A stretch of DNA of 64,000 nucleotides from Holophagales bacterium (GTDB taxonomy: Bacteria; Acidobacteriota; Thermoanaerobaculia; UBA5066), in the NCBI GenBank assembly GCA_016714815.1, contig JADKBZ010000003.1:1-64000 (forward strand), in the 5' to 3' direction. The position numbers and the translations under genes were made by a program. Shown one piece after another: positions 32,201 to 41,205 of the stretch. A model generated the notes under the pieces. That model was not told the DNA's origin. It ran no database searches and saw only the letters and a program-made list of their open reading frames with translations. How positions within the stretch are numbered: position 1 is the stretch's first letter; every line of letters begins with the position of its first letter.

Positions 32201-34932
32201 CGAAGTACTACGAGAACGGACAGACCGACGAAGGCCGCGCCTTCGCCTACTACGGCTCGGCGTCCGGGCTGGTGGCCACTCCTTCATGGACTGCGGAGAG
32301 CAACACGGATAACTCGGCGTTCGGCATCTCGGTGGCCTCGGCAGGCGACGTCAACGGCGACGGCTTCGCCGACGTCGTCGTCGGCGCGCAGTACTACACC
32401 AACGACCAGTCCTCCGAGGGGCGCGCGTTCGTCTTCCACGGCTCGGCGGCAGGGCTGGCGTTGGTCCCGGACGCGACCGTCGAGAGCGATCAGAGCCAGG
32501 CTCAATTCGGGCAATGCGTCGCCTCGGCCGGTGACGTCAACGGAGACGGGTTTGCCGACGTCCTCGTCGGTGCGCCGAACTACGACAACGGCGTGACGAA
32601 TGAAGGCCGCGCCTTTCTGTACCTCGGCGGCGGCGGCGCCGGCCGCCTCGTGCGAGCCCAGCAGCTCCGAGGCGGCGGCAGCGGGACCGTCGTTCACCCC
32701 TGGGGCTCGGCGGTGGACGCCGACGACTTCCAGGTGCGCGCCAACGCCCAGTCTCCATACGGGCGGTCCACCGCCACGATCGAGATCGAGGCGTGCCCGA
32801 CCGGCGTCGCGTTCGGCAGCGGATCGTGCAGGCGGGCTTCGTCCGCATCCGCCGACACCGGCGCCTCCGCGACCGGTGCGCAGCTCACCGGCAGCGTCGG
32901 CTCCCTCGGCAACGGAACCCTCTACCGCTGGCGCTCTCGCGCCTGGTGGAAGCTCAACGGCATCTGGCAGCACGGCCCGTGGCGCCGCCTCTCCGGCCAG
33001 GGCACGGAGGCCGACATCCGGGTCGCCGCCGACCTCGACGGCGACGGCGTCGCGCCGCCCCGGGACTGCGACGAGACCGACAACTCGATCTACCTCGGTG
33101 CTCCCGAGCTGTGCGATTCGAAGGACAACGACTGCGACGGGCAGGTCGACGAGCCCGCGTTCGCCGGGCTCACTTCGGCCAGCGCGCTCGGCGGCTCCGA
33201 ATGCGGCATCCGCCTCGACTGGCCCACCACCTCGGCCTGCTCGGGCAGCCCGCTGTACAGCGTCTACCGCTCGACGACCACCGGGTTCACACCGGGGGCT
33301 GGAAACCTGCGCGCCACCTGCATCTCGCAGTCGTTCTTCATCGACACCTCGGTGGCTGCCGGCACTCCGTACCACTACGTGGTCCGTGCGGAGAACCCCT
33401 CGACCGGCGGCAGCGGTCCCTGCTACGGCGGCGGCGAGGAGACCAACGTGGTGCGCAGGTCCGCGACCGCCTCCGCCTGCTCCGCCGCCTCCGGTGACGT
33501 CCTCTATCTGACGGCCCGCGCGGGTGACTCCACCGTGAGGCTCGAGTGGGTCAACCCCGGCCCGGTTTACGCATTCACCCGGTTGTGCGTCAAGGCTGGC
33601 GGCTACCCGACCGGCCCCTCGGACGCCGGCTCGACCTGCACCGACGTCGGCGCCCCGGACGACGCCGGCGCCTACGGCACCACCACGTTCTCCTCGCTGG
33701 GCAACGGAACACAGCACTACTTCGCCGCCTACGTCTGGAGCGGCTCCGCCTTCTCCGGCGGCAAGTACACCCAGGCACGCCCCTTCGACACCACCACAGC
33801 CGGGAAGTGGGCCTACTCCTCCGCCGCCACAGCGCTTGCCCCTTCGGGAATCCGGCCCAACTTCGCCAGCTACGCCTTCTCCAACGACCGCATCCTCCAC
33901 GCCGTGGCCGCCGGCGCCGGCGGGGGCACGTGGCCCCCGGGCTGGGTTCCGGCCTCCATGAACGCCCCGGCCCAGGCGCGTCCAACCCTCGTCACCTTCC
34001 CCTCGCTGACGATCCTCGGCGCCTCTTCCGTCGCGTTTGCCGGCGCCCAGGACGGCCGCGTCTACGCCTTCAACGCCCTCAGCGGCGCTACTCTCTGGTC
34101 CTCCCCCATGCTCGGAGACGCCGTCCAGGCCGGCCCCTCCATCATCGCGACCGATTTCGGTGGAGTTGCCAACCTCGCTCTCGTCGCCACGCGCACACCG
34201 GGTGGCGACTCCAAGATCTATGGCCTCAACCTCGCCGACGGCTCGATCGCGTGGACGTTCAGCAACGGCGGCGGCACCGACGGAATCGGCATCATCTCCT
34301 CGCAGGTCTCGGCCGAGCCCTCCTCTTCCCGCCTGTGGGTAACCAGCCGCTCCAAGCCGGGCGGCAGCGCGAGCACCGTCTGGTGCCTCAGTTTTACGGC
34401 AACCTCCGCCGCCAAGGTGTGGGCGCGAGCCCTCGGCGATGTCGATGCCGCTGCGATCCTGCGCGAGAACCGCCTCTATGTCGGCACCAACGCCGGCACG
34501 ATCCACGCGCTCGATCCGAGCTCCGGCGCCGAACTCTGGGGCGCTCCCTACGCCACCCTGGACGGGGCAGTGAAGAGCTTCGTCTGGGTAGAGGTCACCG
34601 GGGCGCTCACCCGGCTCTACTGCTCGACCAATACGAAGATCCACGCTCTCGATGACGGCGGCTCTTCCGCCACGACGCTCTGGTCCGCTTACTCAACGGC
34701 TGCGCCTTCGCCGGTTGTGGTGATCAACGGCAGCCTCTACGTTGGCACGTCCAGCATCAATGGCCAGATTCTGCGCATGGACGCCCTCACCGGGACGCTG
34801 CTCGGGGCGGTCGCGCTCGGCGATCCCGCTGTGGCGAAGACGGTCGGCGCCCCGAGCTTCGACAGCAAGGCAAAGCAGGTGATAGCGGGCACCGACCAGG
34901 GCGCAGTTTACGCAGTCGCCGCACCGTTCTAG
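29255..34932 (+). CDS. Secreted FG-GAP / PQQ-like propeller protein (one frameshift near 30715)
   Basis: Corrected length is about 1,892 residues. A signal peptide (hydrophobic AIVLLGALITGA, then VVGQ) is followed by a ~250-residue N-terminal domain. From ~275 to ~1125 there are 14 FG-GAP repeats of ~62 residues, each with 'SVASAGDVNGDGYADVIVGA', whose DxNxDGxxD loop binds calcium in this family. Fourteen repeats would suit two seven-bladed propellers. Next come a MopE-like metal-binding motif near 1260-1300 (DLDGDGVAPPRDCDE, PELCDSKDNDCDGQVDE), fibronectin-III-like sequence, and a PQQ-like propeller from ~1525 (RVYAFNALSGATLW, TIHALDPSSGAELW). The frame breaks where GGCGCCCCTACTCC should carry one more C (30711-30716) and resumes exactly in repeat register. 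The ATG overlaps the HprK-like stop, so it belongs to the RiPP operon. Extracellular; role unknown. Confidence 0.85.
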
Positions 34933-34949
34933 GCGGCAAGGAGACGAGA

Positions 34950-35471
34950 ATGATCCGAATGGCACTCCTGATTGGCGTCCTCTCGTCGGCATCAACCGCA
35001 GCTGCGCAGGCATCTCCGCCGGCTTGCATGAGGTTGGCCGTCGTGGCCTACCCAAGCGCGACGCGCACGCCCCCACAGACCAGAAAGGTCCCGCTGTTCT
35101 CCGCGACGCAGGTGGCGGACCTCGAGTTCCGCATCGTCTGGGGACCAGGTTCTAAAGGGGCGGAGCTCTTTCAGCTCCGCCTGTTCACCCCGGCCGGGCA
35201 CCTCTATCAGGCGATGGATCTGCCGGTGGGCCTCCCGGGCAAGCAGGCAGAGGCGACGCGCAATCTGAACGGCTATCCGTTCCCCGTGCCCGTGGCGAGG
35301 CGAGAGGCGGCGACCGCCGAGGGCCTCGACGCGGAGCAGGTATCCGCCCGCCTGCCGCTCGGCGGCAGCCTCGTGTCCACAGCCTCGCTCTACGGCCGGT
35401 GGCGAGCCGAGGCCTGGCCTGACAACGCGCCCGCCCCATGCGCCTCGGTGGTCTTCGATGTGACGCCCTAA
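34950..35471 (+). CDS. Small secreted protein of unknown function
   Basis: This encodes 173 residues with a good ribosome site (AAGGAG) just before ATG 34950, 17 bases after the FG-GAP stop, so it is probably the last gene of that operon. A signal peptide ends near TAAAQA. The mature part is one beta-rich domain ('VADLEFRIVWGPG', 'LFQLRLFTPAGHLYQ') with two cysteines, one near each end. The family is not recognised. It converges with the S26 peptidase gene. Position suggests it works with the large propeller protein. Confidence 0.75.
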   Translation: MIRMALLIGVLSSASTAAAQASPPACMRLAVVAYPSATRTPPQTRKVPLFSATQVADLEFRIVWGPGSKGAELFQLRLFTPAGHLYQAMDLPVGLPGKQAEATRNLNGYPFPVPVARREAATAEGLDAEQVSARLPLGGSLVSTASLYGRWRAEAWPDNAPAPCASVVFDVTP

Positions 35472-35523
35472 CGCGAAGGGGTTCCTGGGAGGGCGGGAGC
35501 GGAAGCGCTCTCCGGATCGCTCG

Positions 35524-35974
35524 TCACGGAAGCAGTCGCTCTGTCGCAGTTCTCATCCATCCCGGGAGAGCGCTCCGACGCAGGCCGAGTCGCAACGCCA
35601 GCGCCGCGAATCGCGCCAGCCAGCGGGCGCGCCGAAAGGAGCGTTGAATCCGTGGCGGCAATGTATGGAGCGCAGGGGCGGGCCCGGCCTCGGGAGAAAG
35701 GACTGCCACGACCTTGCCGAGGACAGTGCTGCCGTCCACGACTCCGAAAACGCCCCCGGCGTCTCCGCGGTGAAAGACCACGACTCGTTCGCGGACGCGC
35801 GCAACGTGGAGGACGCGGTGGAGCACAGGGTACGGGTGGCAGGCGAACAGCACCACATCGCCCGACGAGGTCTCCGGGGCTTCTGCCGCGGCGATCACCA
35901 CGCGTGCGCCCGCCACCACCGACGGGGTCATGCTTGAGCCGATGACCTCGACGACTTCGGTGTGGTCCTCCCAC
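35524..35974 (-). CDS. Signal-peptidase-like protein (S26, Ser/His type), start uncertain
   Basis: The frame ending at 35524 contains EVIGSSMTPSV (nucleophile Ser in the GSSM motif), then 'GDVVLF', 'YPVLHRVLHV' (His where archaeal and ER-type signal peptidases carry the general base) and 'FHRGDAGG' (Asp motif). This matches the short S24/S26-like peptidases often found near PqqD/HprK RiPP genes. ATG 35931 lies inside the catalytic motif, so it cannot be the true start, and the frame is open only to 36010 with no ATG or GTG. A GTG at 35974 would fit if one G in GTGGGAGG were a spurious insertion, giving MEDHTEVVEVIGSSM and ~149 residues. It may process the RiPP leader (inference). It is opposite in orientation to, and converges with, the operon. 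Confidence 0.65.
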
Positions 35975-36079
35975 TGCGAAAGCGATGGTTTGCCCGTGTC
36001 AGCCTCCGATCATCGAGATGAGCGGCCGGAAAGCTGTTCAGCTACCGGGTAGGAGATGGCCAGGCCGGAGCACGCCTCA

Positions 36080-36751
36080 CTACTCCTTCGGCGCTTCCGC
36101 CGCCTCCCGCAGCCGCCGCACGTTCGCCGCGACGTCCCCCTTGAAGACCGCCGACCCCGCGACGAGGACGGTCGCCCCGGCCTCGACGACCCCACGGGCG
36201 TTTTCGGGCTTTATGCCGCCGTCGATCTCGAGCTCGGCCTTCGAACCGATCGCGTCGAGCATCCCGCGGAGGCGCCGGACTCTCGCCGTCGCGCCGGGGA
36301 TGAACGACTGTCCTCCGAAGCCGGGGTTCACCGACATGACGAGGACCTGGTCGACGTCGGGGAGGATCTCCTCGAGGGAGGAGAGCGGCGTTGCGGGGTT
36401 GAGCGTCACGCCGGCCCCCACACCCAGCTCCTTGATCTGCTGAATGGTCCGGTGCAGGTGGGGGCAGGTCTCGACGTGAACCGTGAGGACGTCGGCCCCG
36501 GCCTTCGCGAAGTCGGCGAGGTAGCGCTCGGGCTCGACGATCATCAGGTGGACGTCGAGGAGGGCGCCGGTCTCTTCGCGGAGCGGCCGGAGCGCCTCGA
36601 CGACGAGCGGGCCGATCGTGATGTTCGGGACGAACCGCCCGTCCATGACGTCGACGTGGAGCCAGTCGGCCCCGGCGGCGACGGCCTCGCGGGCGTGAGC
36701 GGCGAGCCGGCCGAAGTCGGCGGAGAGGATGGAGGCGGCAAGCTTCGCCAT
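36080..36751 (-). CDS. rpe: Ribulose-phosphate 3-epimerase, copy 1
   Basis: This encodes 223 residues from ATG 36751. It catalyses D-ribulose 5-phosphate to D-xylulose 5-phosphate in the pentose phosphate pathway, in the cytoplasm. Family features: 'LAASILSADFGRL', 'WLHVDVMDGRFVPN' (metal His and catalytic Asp), 'LLDVHLMI', 'VMSVNPGFGGQ' and 'ELEIDGGI' (second catalytic Asp), then the phosphate-binding 'VLVAGSAVF'. Length is normal. The longer frame upstream lacks similarity. It is almost identical to copy 2 at 39373-40038, differing by a handful of substitutions (REET/CEET, GVGAG/GVKAG). Both copies keep all catalytic residues. Confidence 0.95.
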   Translation of the reverse strand: MAKLAASILSADFGRLAAHAREAVAAGADWLHVDVMDGRFVPNITIGPLVVEALRPLREETGALLDVHLMIVEPERYLADFAKAGADVLTVHVETCPHLHRTIQQIKELGVGAGVTLNPATPLSSLEEILPDVDQVLVMSVNPGFGGQSFIPGATARVRRLRGMLDAIGSKAELEIDGGIKPENARGVVEAGATVLVAGSAVFKGDVAANVRRLREAAEAPKE

Positions 36752-36785
36752 GAGGTCATCTTCTCCGAGAACCGCCCGCCCGGGA
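36098..36785 (-). repeat. Direct repeat spanning rpe, copy 1
   Basis: This is a nucleotide-level duplicate of 39387-40075, in the same orientation about 3.3 kb apart, including the start of the upstream hairpin. Direct repeats of this size can recombine and delete or amplify the intervening segment. Confidence 0.85.
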
Positions 36786-36821
36786 AGTCGCCGCGACAGG
36801 GGCAAGGATCCTCCCGGGCGG
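36776..36821 (-). terminator. GC-rich hairpin upstream of rpe copy 1
   Basis: CCGCCCGGGA (36776-36785) pairs with TCCCGGGCGG (36812-36821), a 10-bp stem. It corresponds to the 12-bp hairpin upstream of rpe copy 2, so it was carried with the duplication. There is no T-tract, so terminator function is uncertain. Confidence 0.4.
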
Positions 36822-36890
36822 AACGAGCCGGGGCGCCTGGCGCCCCTCACGCGACAGGACGGCGAAGCCAGCGACACTGGCGGGCACTAT

Positions 36891-36943
36891 CTCGCCGTTT
36901 CCCGGCGGCCTCGTCGCCCCTTTCCTCTTCACCCAGAGCGTCT
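36891..36943 (-). pseudogene. Fragment of the DUF4442 gene's 3' end
   Basis: Bases 36902-36943 match 41241-41282, the end of the DUF4442 gene, with one mismatch. On the minus strand they encode TLWVKRKGATRPPG. Only this tail is present. It shows that copy 1 of the rpe locus once had, or acquired, the same DUF4442 neighbour as copy 2. Confidence 0.7.
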
Positions 36944-37534
36944 CTTTCGAAGCCACTCCGAGGCTCGTCGAGAGAGCCATCCGGGCCCGCCGCCCGAACG
37001 ACGTCGTGATGGTCGACGTGACGTGGATCGAGGCGCTCTTCGGCTTCCGCTCCTTTCGCCTGGCGGTCGTCATCGACGTCTTCTCTCGCTTCCCGCTCGC
37101 GTGGCGCCTCTTCGACACCGAGCCGTCGGCCGAGGATGGCCCCTGACCAGGGGGGCGCGGGTTCCCCGGCCCCCCACCCGGCCTGGGCCGTCGGCCGGCA
37201 CGGCTCCATCGCTTTCATCGAGCGCCTCTGGCTCGGGCTCAAGGACCTGCTCCAGCTCCGGCTGGATCGGCGCCTCCTGCGCGAGGGCCTCGAGCCGCGG
37301 ATCGGTCTCGGCCTCCACTACTACTCCGTGCTGAAGCCGCACCAGGGACTAGGCGGCGCCACCCGAGCGGAGGTCTACTTCCAGAAGGAGCCGGCGCGGC
37401 TCTCGCCGGTCCCGCCACCGAGGGAGACCGACCCGATGCCGCCACCCACTTTCGTCATCCGTCATCTCGACGCCGCCCGCCGACTTCCCGTTCTCGTTTG
37501 GAGAGCGGCGGTGAGCCGGGAAGCGAGTCCCTGA
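36944..37534 (+). pseudogene. Integrase-core (rve/DDE) transposase, decayed
   Basis: The plus strand first reads 'RRPNDVVMVDVTWIEALFGF' and 'LAVVIDVFSRFPLAWRLF', giving the first two acidic positions of an rve/DDE integrase core. It then stops at a TGA (37143-37145). A second frame from about 37190 reads 'GRHGSIAFIERLWLGLKDLL' (third acidic residue) and 'YYSVLKPHQGLGGATRAEVYF', the usual C-terminal end. The N-terminal helix-turn-helix region and the segment between the second and third acidic residues are missing, so it is inactive. It abuts the DUF4442 fragment. A smaller remnant of a related element lies near 26.1 kb. Confidence 0.75.
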
Positions 37535-37537
37535 AGC

Positions 37538-39154
37538 TCAGTCAGCGTCCCCCAGCAGGTTCCGGCCCAAACGGGACACCTCTCCCGGAACGACCAGGGA
37601 CGGACCCGGCACGACGCCCGCGTGGGCATAGGTGTTGGACGCCGCGTCGTAGACGAGTCGCACCACGCGATCAGAAGAGAAGAACTGCTCGCGCGGCAGC
37701 CCGGCGGGCACGCAGCGCGGGCTGAACTCGCCGCGGCAGAGAAAGCCGGCCGGCACTTCCTGGCACGAAGCTCCCGGATCCGGGGTGTCGAGGGCTACCC
37801 GGCACTCGATCGAGGGGTCCTCGTAGATGAGGGTGAGCCAGGCGCGCGCCAGGTAGGGAATGCCGGTTGCGACCAGCTTCTCGTGCCGGGGTATCTCGAG
37901 GATCAGCGCGGCCCCGGGAGCGAGCCTGGGGACGGCTTTCAATATGGATGTGAGCTCCTGGCGATGGCGTTGGGAATAGCCGAGGTAGTACCCCTGGCGC
38001 TCGACACCGCCGAAAACGCCGAGCACCGTGAAGGCAACCGGGACCGCAAGGACGAGCAGGCGTCGCACCGGGCCCCGAGCGTGCGTCATCCCGGCTTCGA
38101 CGAGGCCGGCGAGAGCGAGTGAGGCCCACACTCGCGAGTGGAGGTGAGTGCGGAAGTAGACCTCCGAGAAATGCACCGAGGCGAACGGGGCACAGGCGGC
38201 CGCCGCCATCAGCAGGCAACCGATCGAGGGCCACAGGAGGTGCGGTCGGCCAGCGGGCGCCGGGGTGCGCCGAGCTTCCCGCCAGACCAGGACCGCAAAC
38301 CAGCCTCCACCGAGCGCGGCGAAAGCGGGGCCGAGCCACGCCGGCAGCGCAGCCGAGGGCGCCGCGAACCACTGCGGTCTGCCGAAGGCCCAGACCCAGG
38401 GGGTGAAGTTGTAGCCGAAGAGCGAGGCGGCGGCTCCGGCGCGCTCCAGCGGCGATGCCGATCGGATGGCGACGGCCGCATAGCCGGAGCCGTCGCCCAG
38501 GAAACGGAGGAGCAGCACGGCTGCGGGGACCGACGCGAGCCACCAGCACGACACACCCACCGTCAGGCGCCGATCCCACACACGATCGCGGGCCAGCCAG
38601 AGCAGCGCGGGGGCGAGCGCAACCGCGGGCGCCGCGTATTCGGTCGTGAAAAGGCTGACCTGAACGAGGGCGCACGCCAGGAGGAGCCACCAACCGCCGC
38701 CACCATCGAGCCAGCGCAGGACGCACCAGAATCCGGCGAAGCAGGCGAGCAGGGCGCACAGCGCCGGGAGCGCGACCAGGCTGTCCGTCAGAAAGTCGCT
38801 GGTGGCGGTAGCGGTCAACGCTCCGGCCACCAGCGGCGCCAGGCCCCCTCCGAAGAGCCTGCGAGCCAGCAGGTGGGCCAGGCACGCCGTGCCCAGCCAG
38901 GCGAGCCCGTAGAACGCCTGGAGCGTCTGGCGCGGCACCCCGGTCCGCAGCCCGATCGCCGACGACACACCCAGCAGGCTGCGGGTCGGCGTGCTGGCGA
39001 ACTGCGTGAAGGCCCCGCGGACCGTGCCCCCCGGATCGCTGAACACGCGAAACAGCACCTGGGCGTCGTCGTGGTACAGCGTCCGCGCGAACGCATGACT
39101 ACCCCAGACGAGCCAGGTCAGCGCGAGGTACAGGACCAGATCGCGTCGCTTCAC
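37538..39154 (-). CDS. Polytopic membrane protein, GT-C glycosyltransferase-like
   Basis: This encodes 538 residues with about ten hydrophobic segments over the first ~390, then a soluble C-terminal domain of ~130 residues with four cysteines (SIECRVAL, GASCQEV, FLCRGE, PRCVPA). After the first membrane segment comes 'YHDDAQVLFRVF', which has the acidic pair and position typical of GT-C/PMT-like enzymes using lipid-linked sugars. This assignment rests on topology and that motif only. It lies between the two rpe copies, ends 4 bases from the transposase pseudogene stop and is transcribed alone from the 39155-39372 gap. A role in surface glycan or glycoprotein assembly is inferred; an O-antigen-type membrane protein is an alternative. 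Confidence 0.65.
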   Translation of the reverse strand: MKRRDLVLYLALTWLVWGSHAFARTLYHDDAQVLFRVFSDPGGTVRGAFTQFASTPTRSLLGVSSAIGLRTGVPRQTLQAFYGLAWLGTACLAHLLARRLFGGGLAPLVAGALTATATSDFLTDSLVALPALCALLACFAGFWCVLRWLDGGGGWWLLLACALVQVSLFTTEYAAPAVALAPALLWLARDRVWDRRLTVGVSCWWLASVPAAVLLLRFLGDGSGYAAVAIRSASPLERAGAAASLFGYNFTPWVWAFGRPQWFAAPSAALPAWLGPAFAALGGGWFAVLVWREARRTPAPAGRPHLLWPSIGCLLMAAAACAPFASVHFSEVYFRTHLHSRVWASLALAGLVEAGMTHARGPVRRLLVLAVPVAFTVLGVFGGVERQGYYLGYSQRHRQELTSILKAVPRLAPGAALILEIPRHEKLVATGIPYLARAWLTLIYEDPSIECRVALDTPDPGASCQEVPAGFLCRGEFSPRCVPAGLPREQFFSSDRVVRLVYDAASNTYAHAGVVPGPSLVVPGEVSRLGRNLLGDAD

Positions 39155-39372
39155 AGCCCCGCATCACCTCTCGCCTTCACGGCTTCGAATATACCCCGTG
39201 GAATCCGCCCGGCTTCCGTGCCACCGCTTCCGTGCCAGGCGTGAAATCGTGTATTTCGCGCTGGGAAGAGGGCGTCCGCTCGCCAGTCGGGCTCCGTTCT
39301 TCCTCGCTCGAGCCCCCGGTCGCGCTGGAGCTGCGGACAGGCCCCCTTCGTATCGCCCGAAAGACGCCCCCC
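39155..39372. other. Intergenic gap upstream of the GT-C-like gene
   Basis: These 218 bases contain a short tandem copy of GCTTCCGTGCCA (near 39211 and 39225) and an AT-rich patch near 39188. No gene or clear promoter is seen. Confidence 0.4.
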
Positions 39373-40038
39373 CTACCTCTCCCCCGCCGCCTCCCGCAGC
39401 CGCCGCACGTTCGCCGCGACGTCCCCCTTGAAGATCGCGGAACCCGCGACGAGGACGGTCGCCCCGGCCTCGACGACCCCACGGGCGTTTTCGGGCTTTA
39501 TGCCGCCGTCGATCTCGAGCTCCGCCCTCGAGCCGATCGCGTCGAGCATCCCGCGGAGGCGCCGCACACGACCGGTCGCTCCCGGGATGTACGACTGGCC
39601 GCCGAAGCCGGGGTTCACCGACATGACGAGGACCTGGTCGACGTCGGGGAGGATGGCCTCGAGAGAGGAGAGCGGCGTTGCGGGGTTCAGCGTCACGCCG
39701 GCCTTCACACCCAGCTCCTTGATCTGCTGAATGGTCCGGTGCAGGTGCGGGCAGGCCTCCACGTGAACCGTGAGGACGTCGGCCCCGGCCTTCGCGAAGT
39801 CGGCGAGGTAGCGCTCGGGCTCGACGATCATCAGGTGGACGTCGAGGAGGGCGCCGGTCTCTTCGCAGAGCGGCCGGAGCGCCTCGACGACGAGGGGCCC
39901 GATCGTGATATTCGGGACGAACCGCCCGTCCATGACGTCGACGTGGAGCCAGTCGGCCCCGGCGGCGACGGCCTCGCGGGCAAGGGCGTCGAGACGGCCG
40001 AAGTCAGCGGAGAGGATGGAGGCGGCGAGCTTCGCCAT
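39373..40038 (-). CDS. rpe: Ribulose-phosphate 3-epimerase, copy 2
   Basis: This encodes 221 residues from ATG 40038. It has the same catalytic set as copy 1: 'HVDVMDGRFVPN', 'VMSVNPGFGGQ' and 'EIDGGIKPENA'. Nucleotide identity to copy 1 is very high through nearly the whole gene and the hairpin upstream, ending near 39387 and 40075. The last residues differ (REAAGER against REAAEAPKE). Because it lies in the same stretch as the intact DUF4442 gene, this may be the ancestral copy, but direction of duplication is not proven. Confidence 0.95.
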   Translation of the reverse strand: MAKLAASILSADFGRLDALAREAVAAGADWLHVDVMDGRFVPNITIGPLVVEALRPLCEETGALLDVHLMIVEPERYLADFAKAGADVLTVHVEACPHLHRTIQQIKELGVKAGVTLNPATPLSSLEAILPDVDQVLVMSVNPGFGGQSYIPGATGRVRRLRGMLDAIGSRAELEIDGGIKPENARGVVEAGATVLVAGSAIFKGDVAANVRRLREAAGER

Positions 40039-40075
40039 GGGGCCATCTTCTCCGAGAACCGTCCGCCCGGGAAGC
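39387..40075 (-). repeat. Direct repeat spanning rpe, copy 2
   Basis: This is the partner of the repeat at 36098-36785. The two bracket a DUF4442 fragment, the transposase pseudogene and the GT-C-like gene. Confidence 0.85.
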
Positions 40076-40108
40076 GGCCGCGCCTGTGGCACGGAACTTC
40101 CCGGGCGG
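40063..40108 (-). terminator. Hairpin after the secreted-protein gene, before rpe copy 2
   Basis: CCGCCCGGGAAG (40063-40074) and CTTCCCGGGCGG (40097-40108) form a perfect 12-bp stem with a 22-base loop. It lies directly downstream of the stop at 40134, where a terminator is expected. No T-run follows, so it may act as a processing or attenuation hairpin instead. Confidence 0.5.
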
Positions 40109-40133
40109 AGGGAGCAGACGAGCCGAGACGGCC

Positions 40134-40913
40134 CTACGGCATCAGGACCGGAAGGACGATCGTGCTCGTACCCGCGTACGGGCAATACGGCGGATCCTGC
40201 GTGCACGGGCCAGGGAGCCGAATGGTGGCCTTCGACACCATGTCCGTGGGGTGGGTGAACGGGAGCTGGAACAGATGGCTTCCGGAGGTACATTCTCCGG
40301 AGGGGATGAAGCAGGACGTGAGACGGCTGTAGTCCGTCCAAGGGGGCGCGTAGTCATGGATCATGGTGATGCTGCTTCTCGTCGCCGTGGTCGGGAAGGT
40401 CGTGTAGGCGATGAATTGTTCGTAGAGCCGTCCGGTACCGTCGTTGGGGTACGTGCACGTCATCTGGTGGATGATCTCGGGGCTGACCTCGACCACGATG
40501 GTGACCGGGCAGGGGTTGCTGCTCTTCGTGGCGTTCAGTTCGGGCTCTGACGGGAACCCGAGCTCGACGATCTCACGTTCTGCGTCGGGGGGAATCTCCA
40601 CCGCTTCGAGCCCGGCGAACCGTTCGGCAGGGGCATAGGCGAAGACCAGTGGCCGCCGCGCGGACGAACCACGCGCACCTGCGTCGGTTGCGTCCACCCT
40701 GAGGTCCGCCGACGAAAGGATCTGGAAACCTCCAGGGAGAACGGTTCCCTCCGGGACGAGGGCGAGGTTGCTCTCGTGATCGACGATGACCCGGATGACC
40801 GGGACCTTGGTTTCGTCGACCCTCGGTTCCTCGCCCGCAAGGGACGGCGAGCCCGCCAGGGCCAGGGCGGCCAGGACCAGGACTGCTGACGGTGTGCGGA
40901 AGCTGGAGCTCAT
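40134..40913 (-). CDS. Secreted protein of unknown function
   Basis: This encodes 259 residues from ATG 40913, chosen for the strong ribosome site (GAGGAGGAG just upstream) and because it begins the signal peptide 'SAVLVLAALALAGSPSLA'. The mature protein is rich in Thr, Pro and Ser, with paired cysteines in the C-terminal half (NPCPV, HQMTCTY, TSCFIPSGEC, GPCTQDPPYC) that suggest disulfides and a periplasmic or extracellular location. I recognise no family. It is transcribed toward rpe copy 2, separated from it by a hairpin. This gene has no counterpart beside rpe copy 1. Confidence 0.75.
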   Translation of the reverse strand: MSSSFRTPSAVLVLAALALAGSPSLAGEEPRVDETKVPVIRVIVDHESNLALVPEGTVLPGGFQILSSADLRVDATDAGARGSSARRPLVFAYAPAERFAGLEAVEIPPDAEREIVELGFPSEPELNATKSSNPCPVTIVVEVSPEIIHQMTCTYPNDGTGRLYEQFIAYTTFPTTATRSSITMIHDYAPPWTDYSRLTSCFIPSGECTSGSHLFQLPFTHPTDMVSKATIRLPGPCTQDPPYCPYAGTSTIVLPVLMP

Positions 40914-41205
40914 CTTCTCCTCCTCATTCTCGAGAGCCTTCCGGCACGGCGGCGACACCGGGAAGACGGTCCCCCCGCTCTCGCCGACGATGCATCAGAA
41001 GAGCTGCAAGGTGCGAGGCACTCTACGGAGACGAGGCCTTTTGCGCAAGCAGATAATTCCATCGGACAGGTCTATTTGCATAACGCTTGTTCGGTATTCC
41101 CGGTCGGACCCGTCGGCGCTACGGCTCATCCCGCTTCAGCCGCGCCGCTTCGAACCACTTTCACGCAAGCCGATCCGTGGCGGGGGCAGCCAATTCAGGA
41201 CCGGA
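40914..41205. other. Intergenic gap upstream of the secreted-protein gene
   Basis: These 292 bases include a comparatively AT-rich stretch at 41038-41098, a likely place for the promoter of the 40134-40913 gene. I see no ORF with support and no clear -35/-10 pair. Confidence 0.4.

Noticed and set aside
37143..37145. In-frame TGA in the transposase as a selenocysteine codon, given selC in the window
   Set aside because: Sequence after the TGA is out of register and the conserved middle of the protein is missing. It is a decayed transposase.
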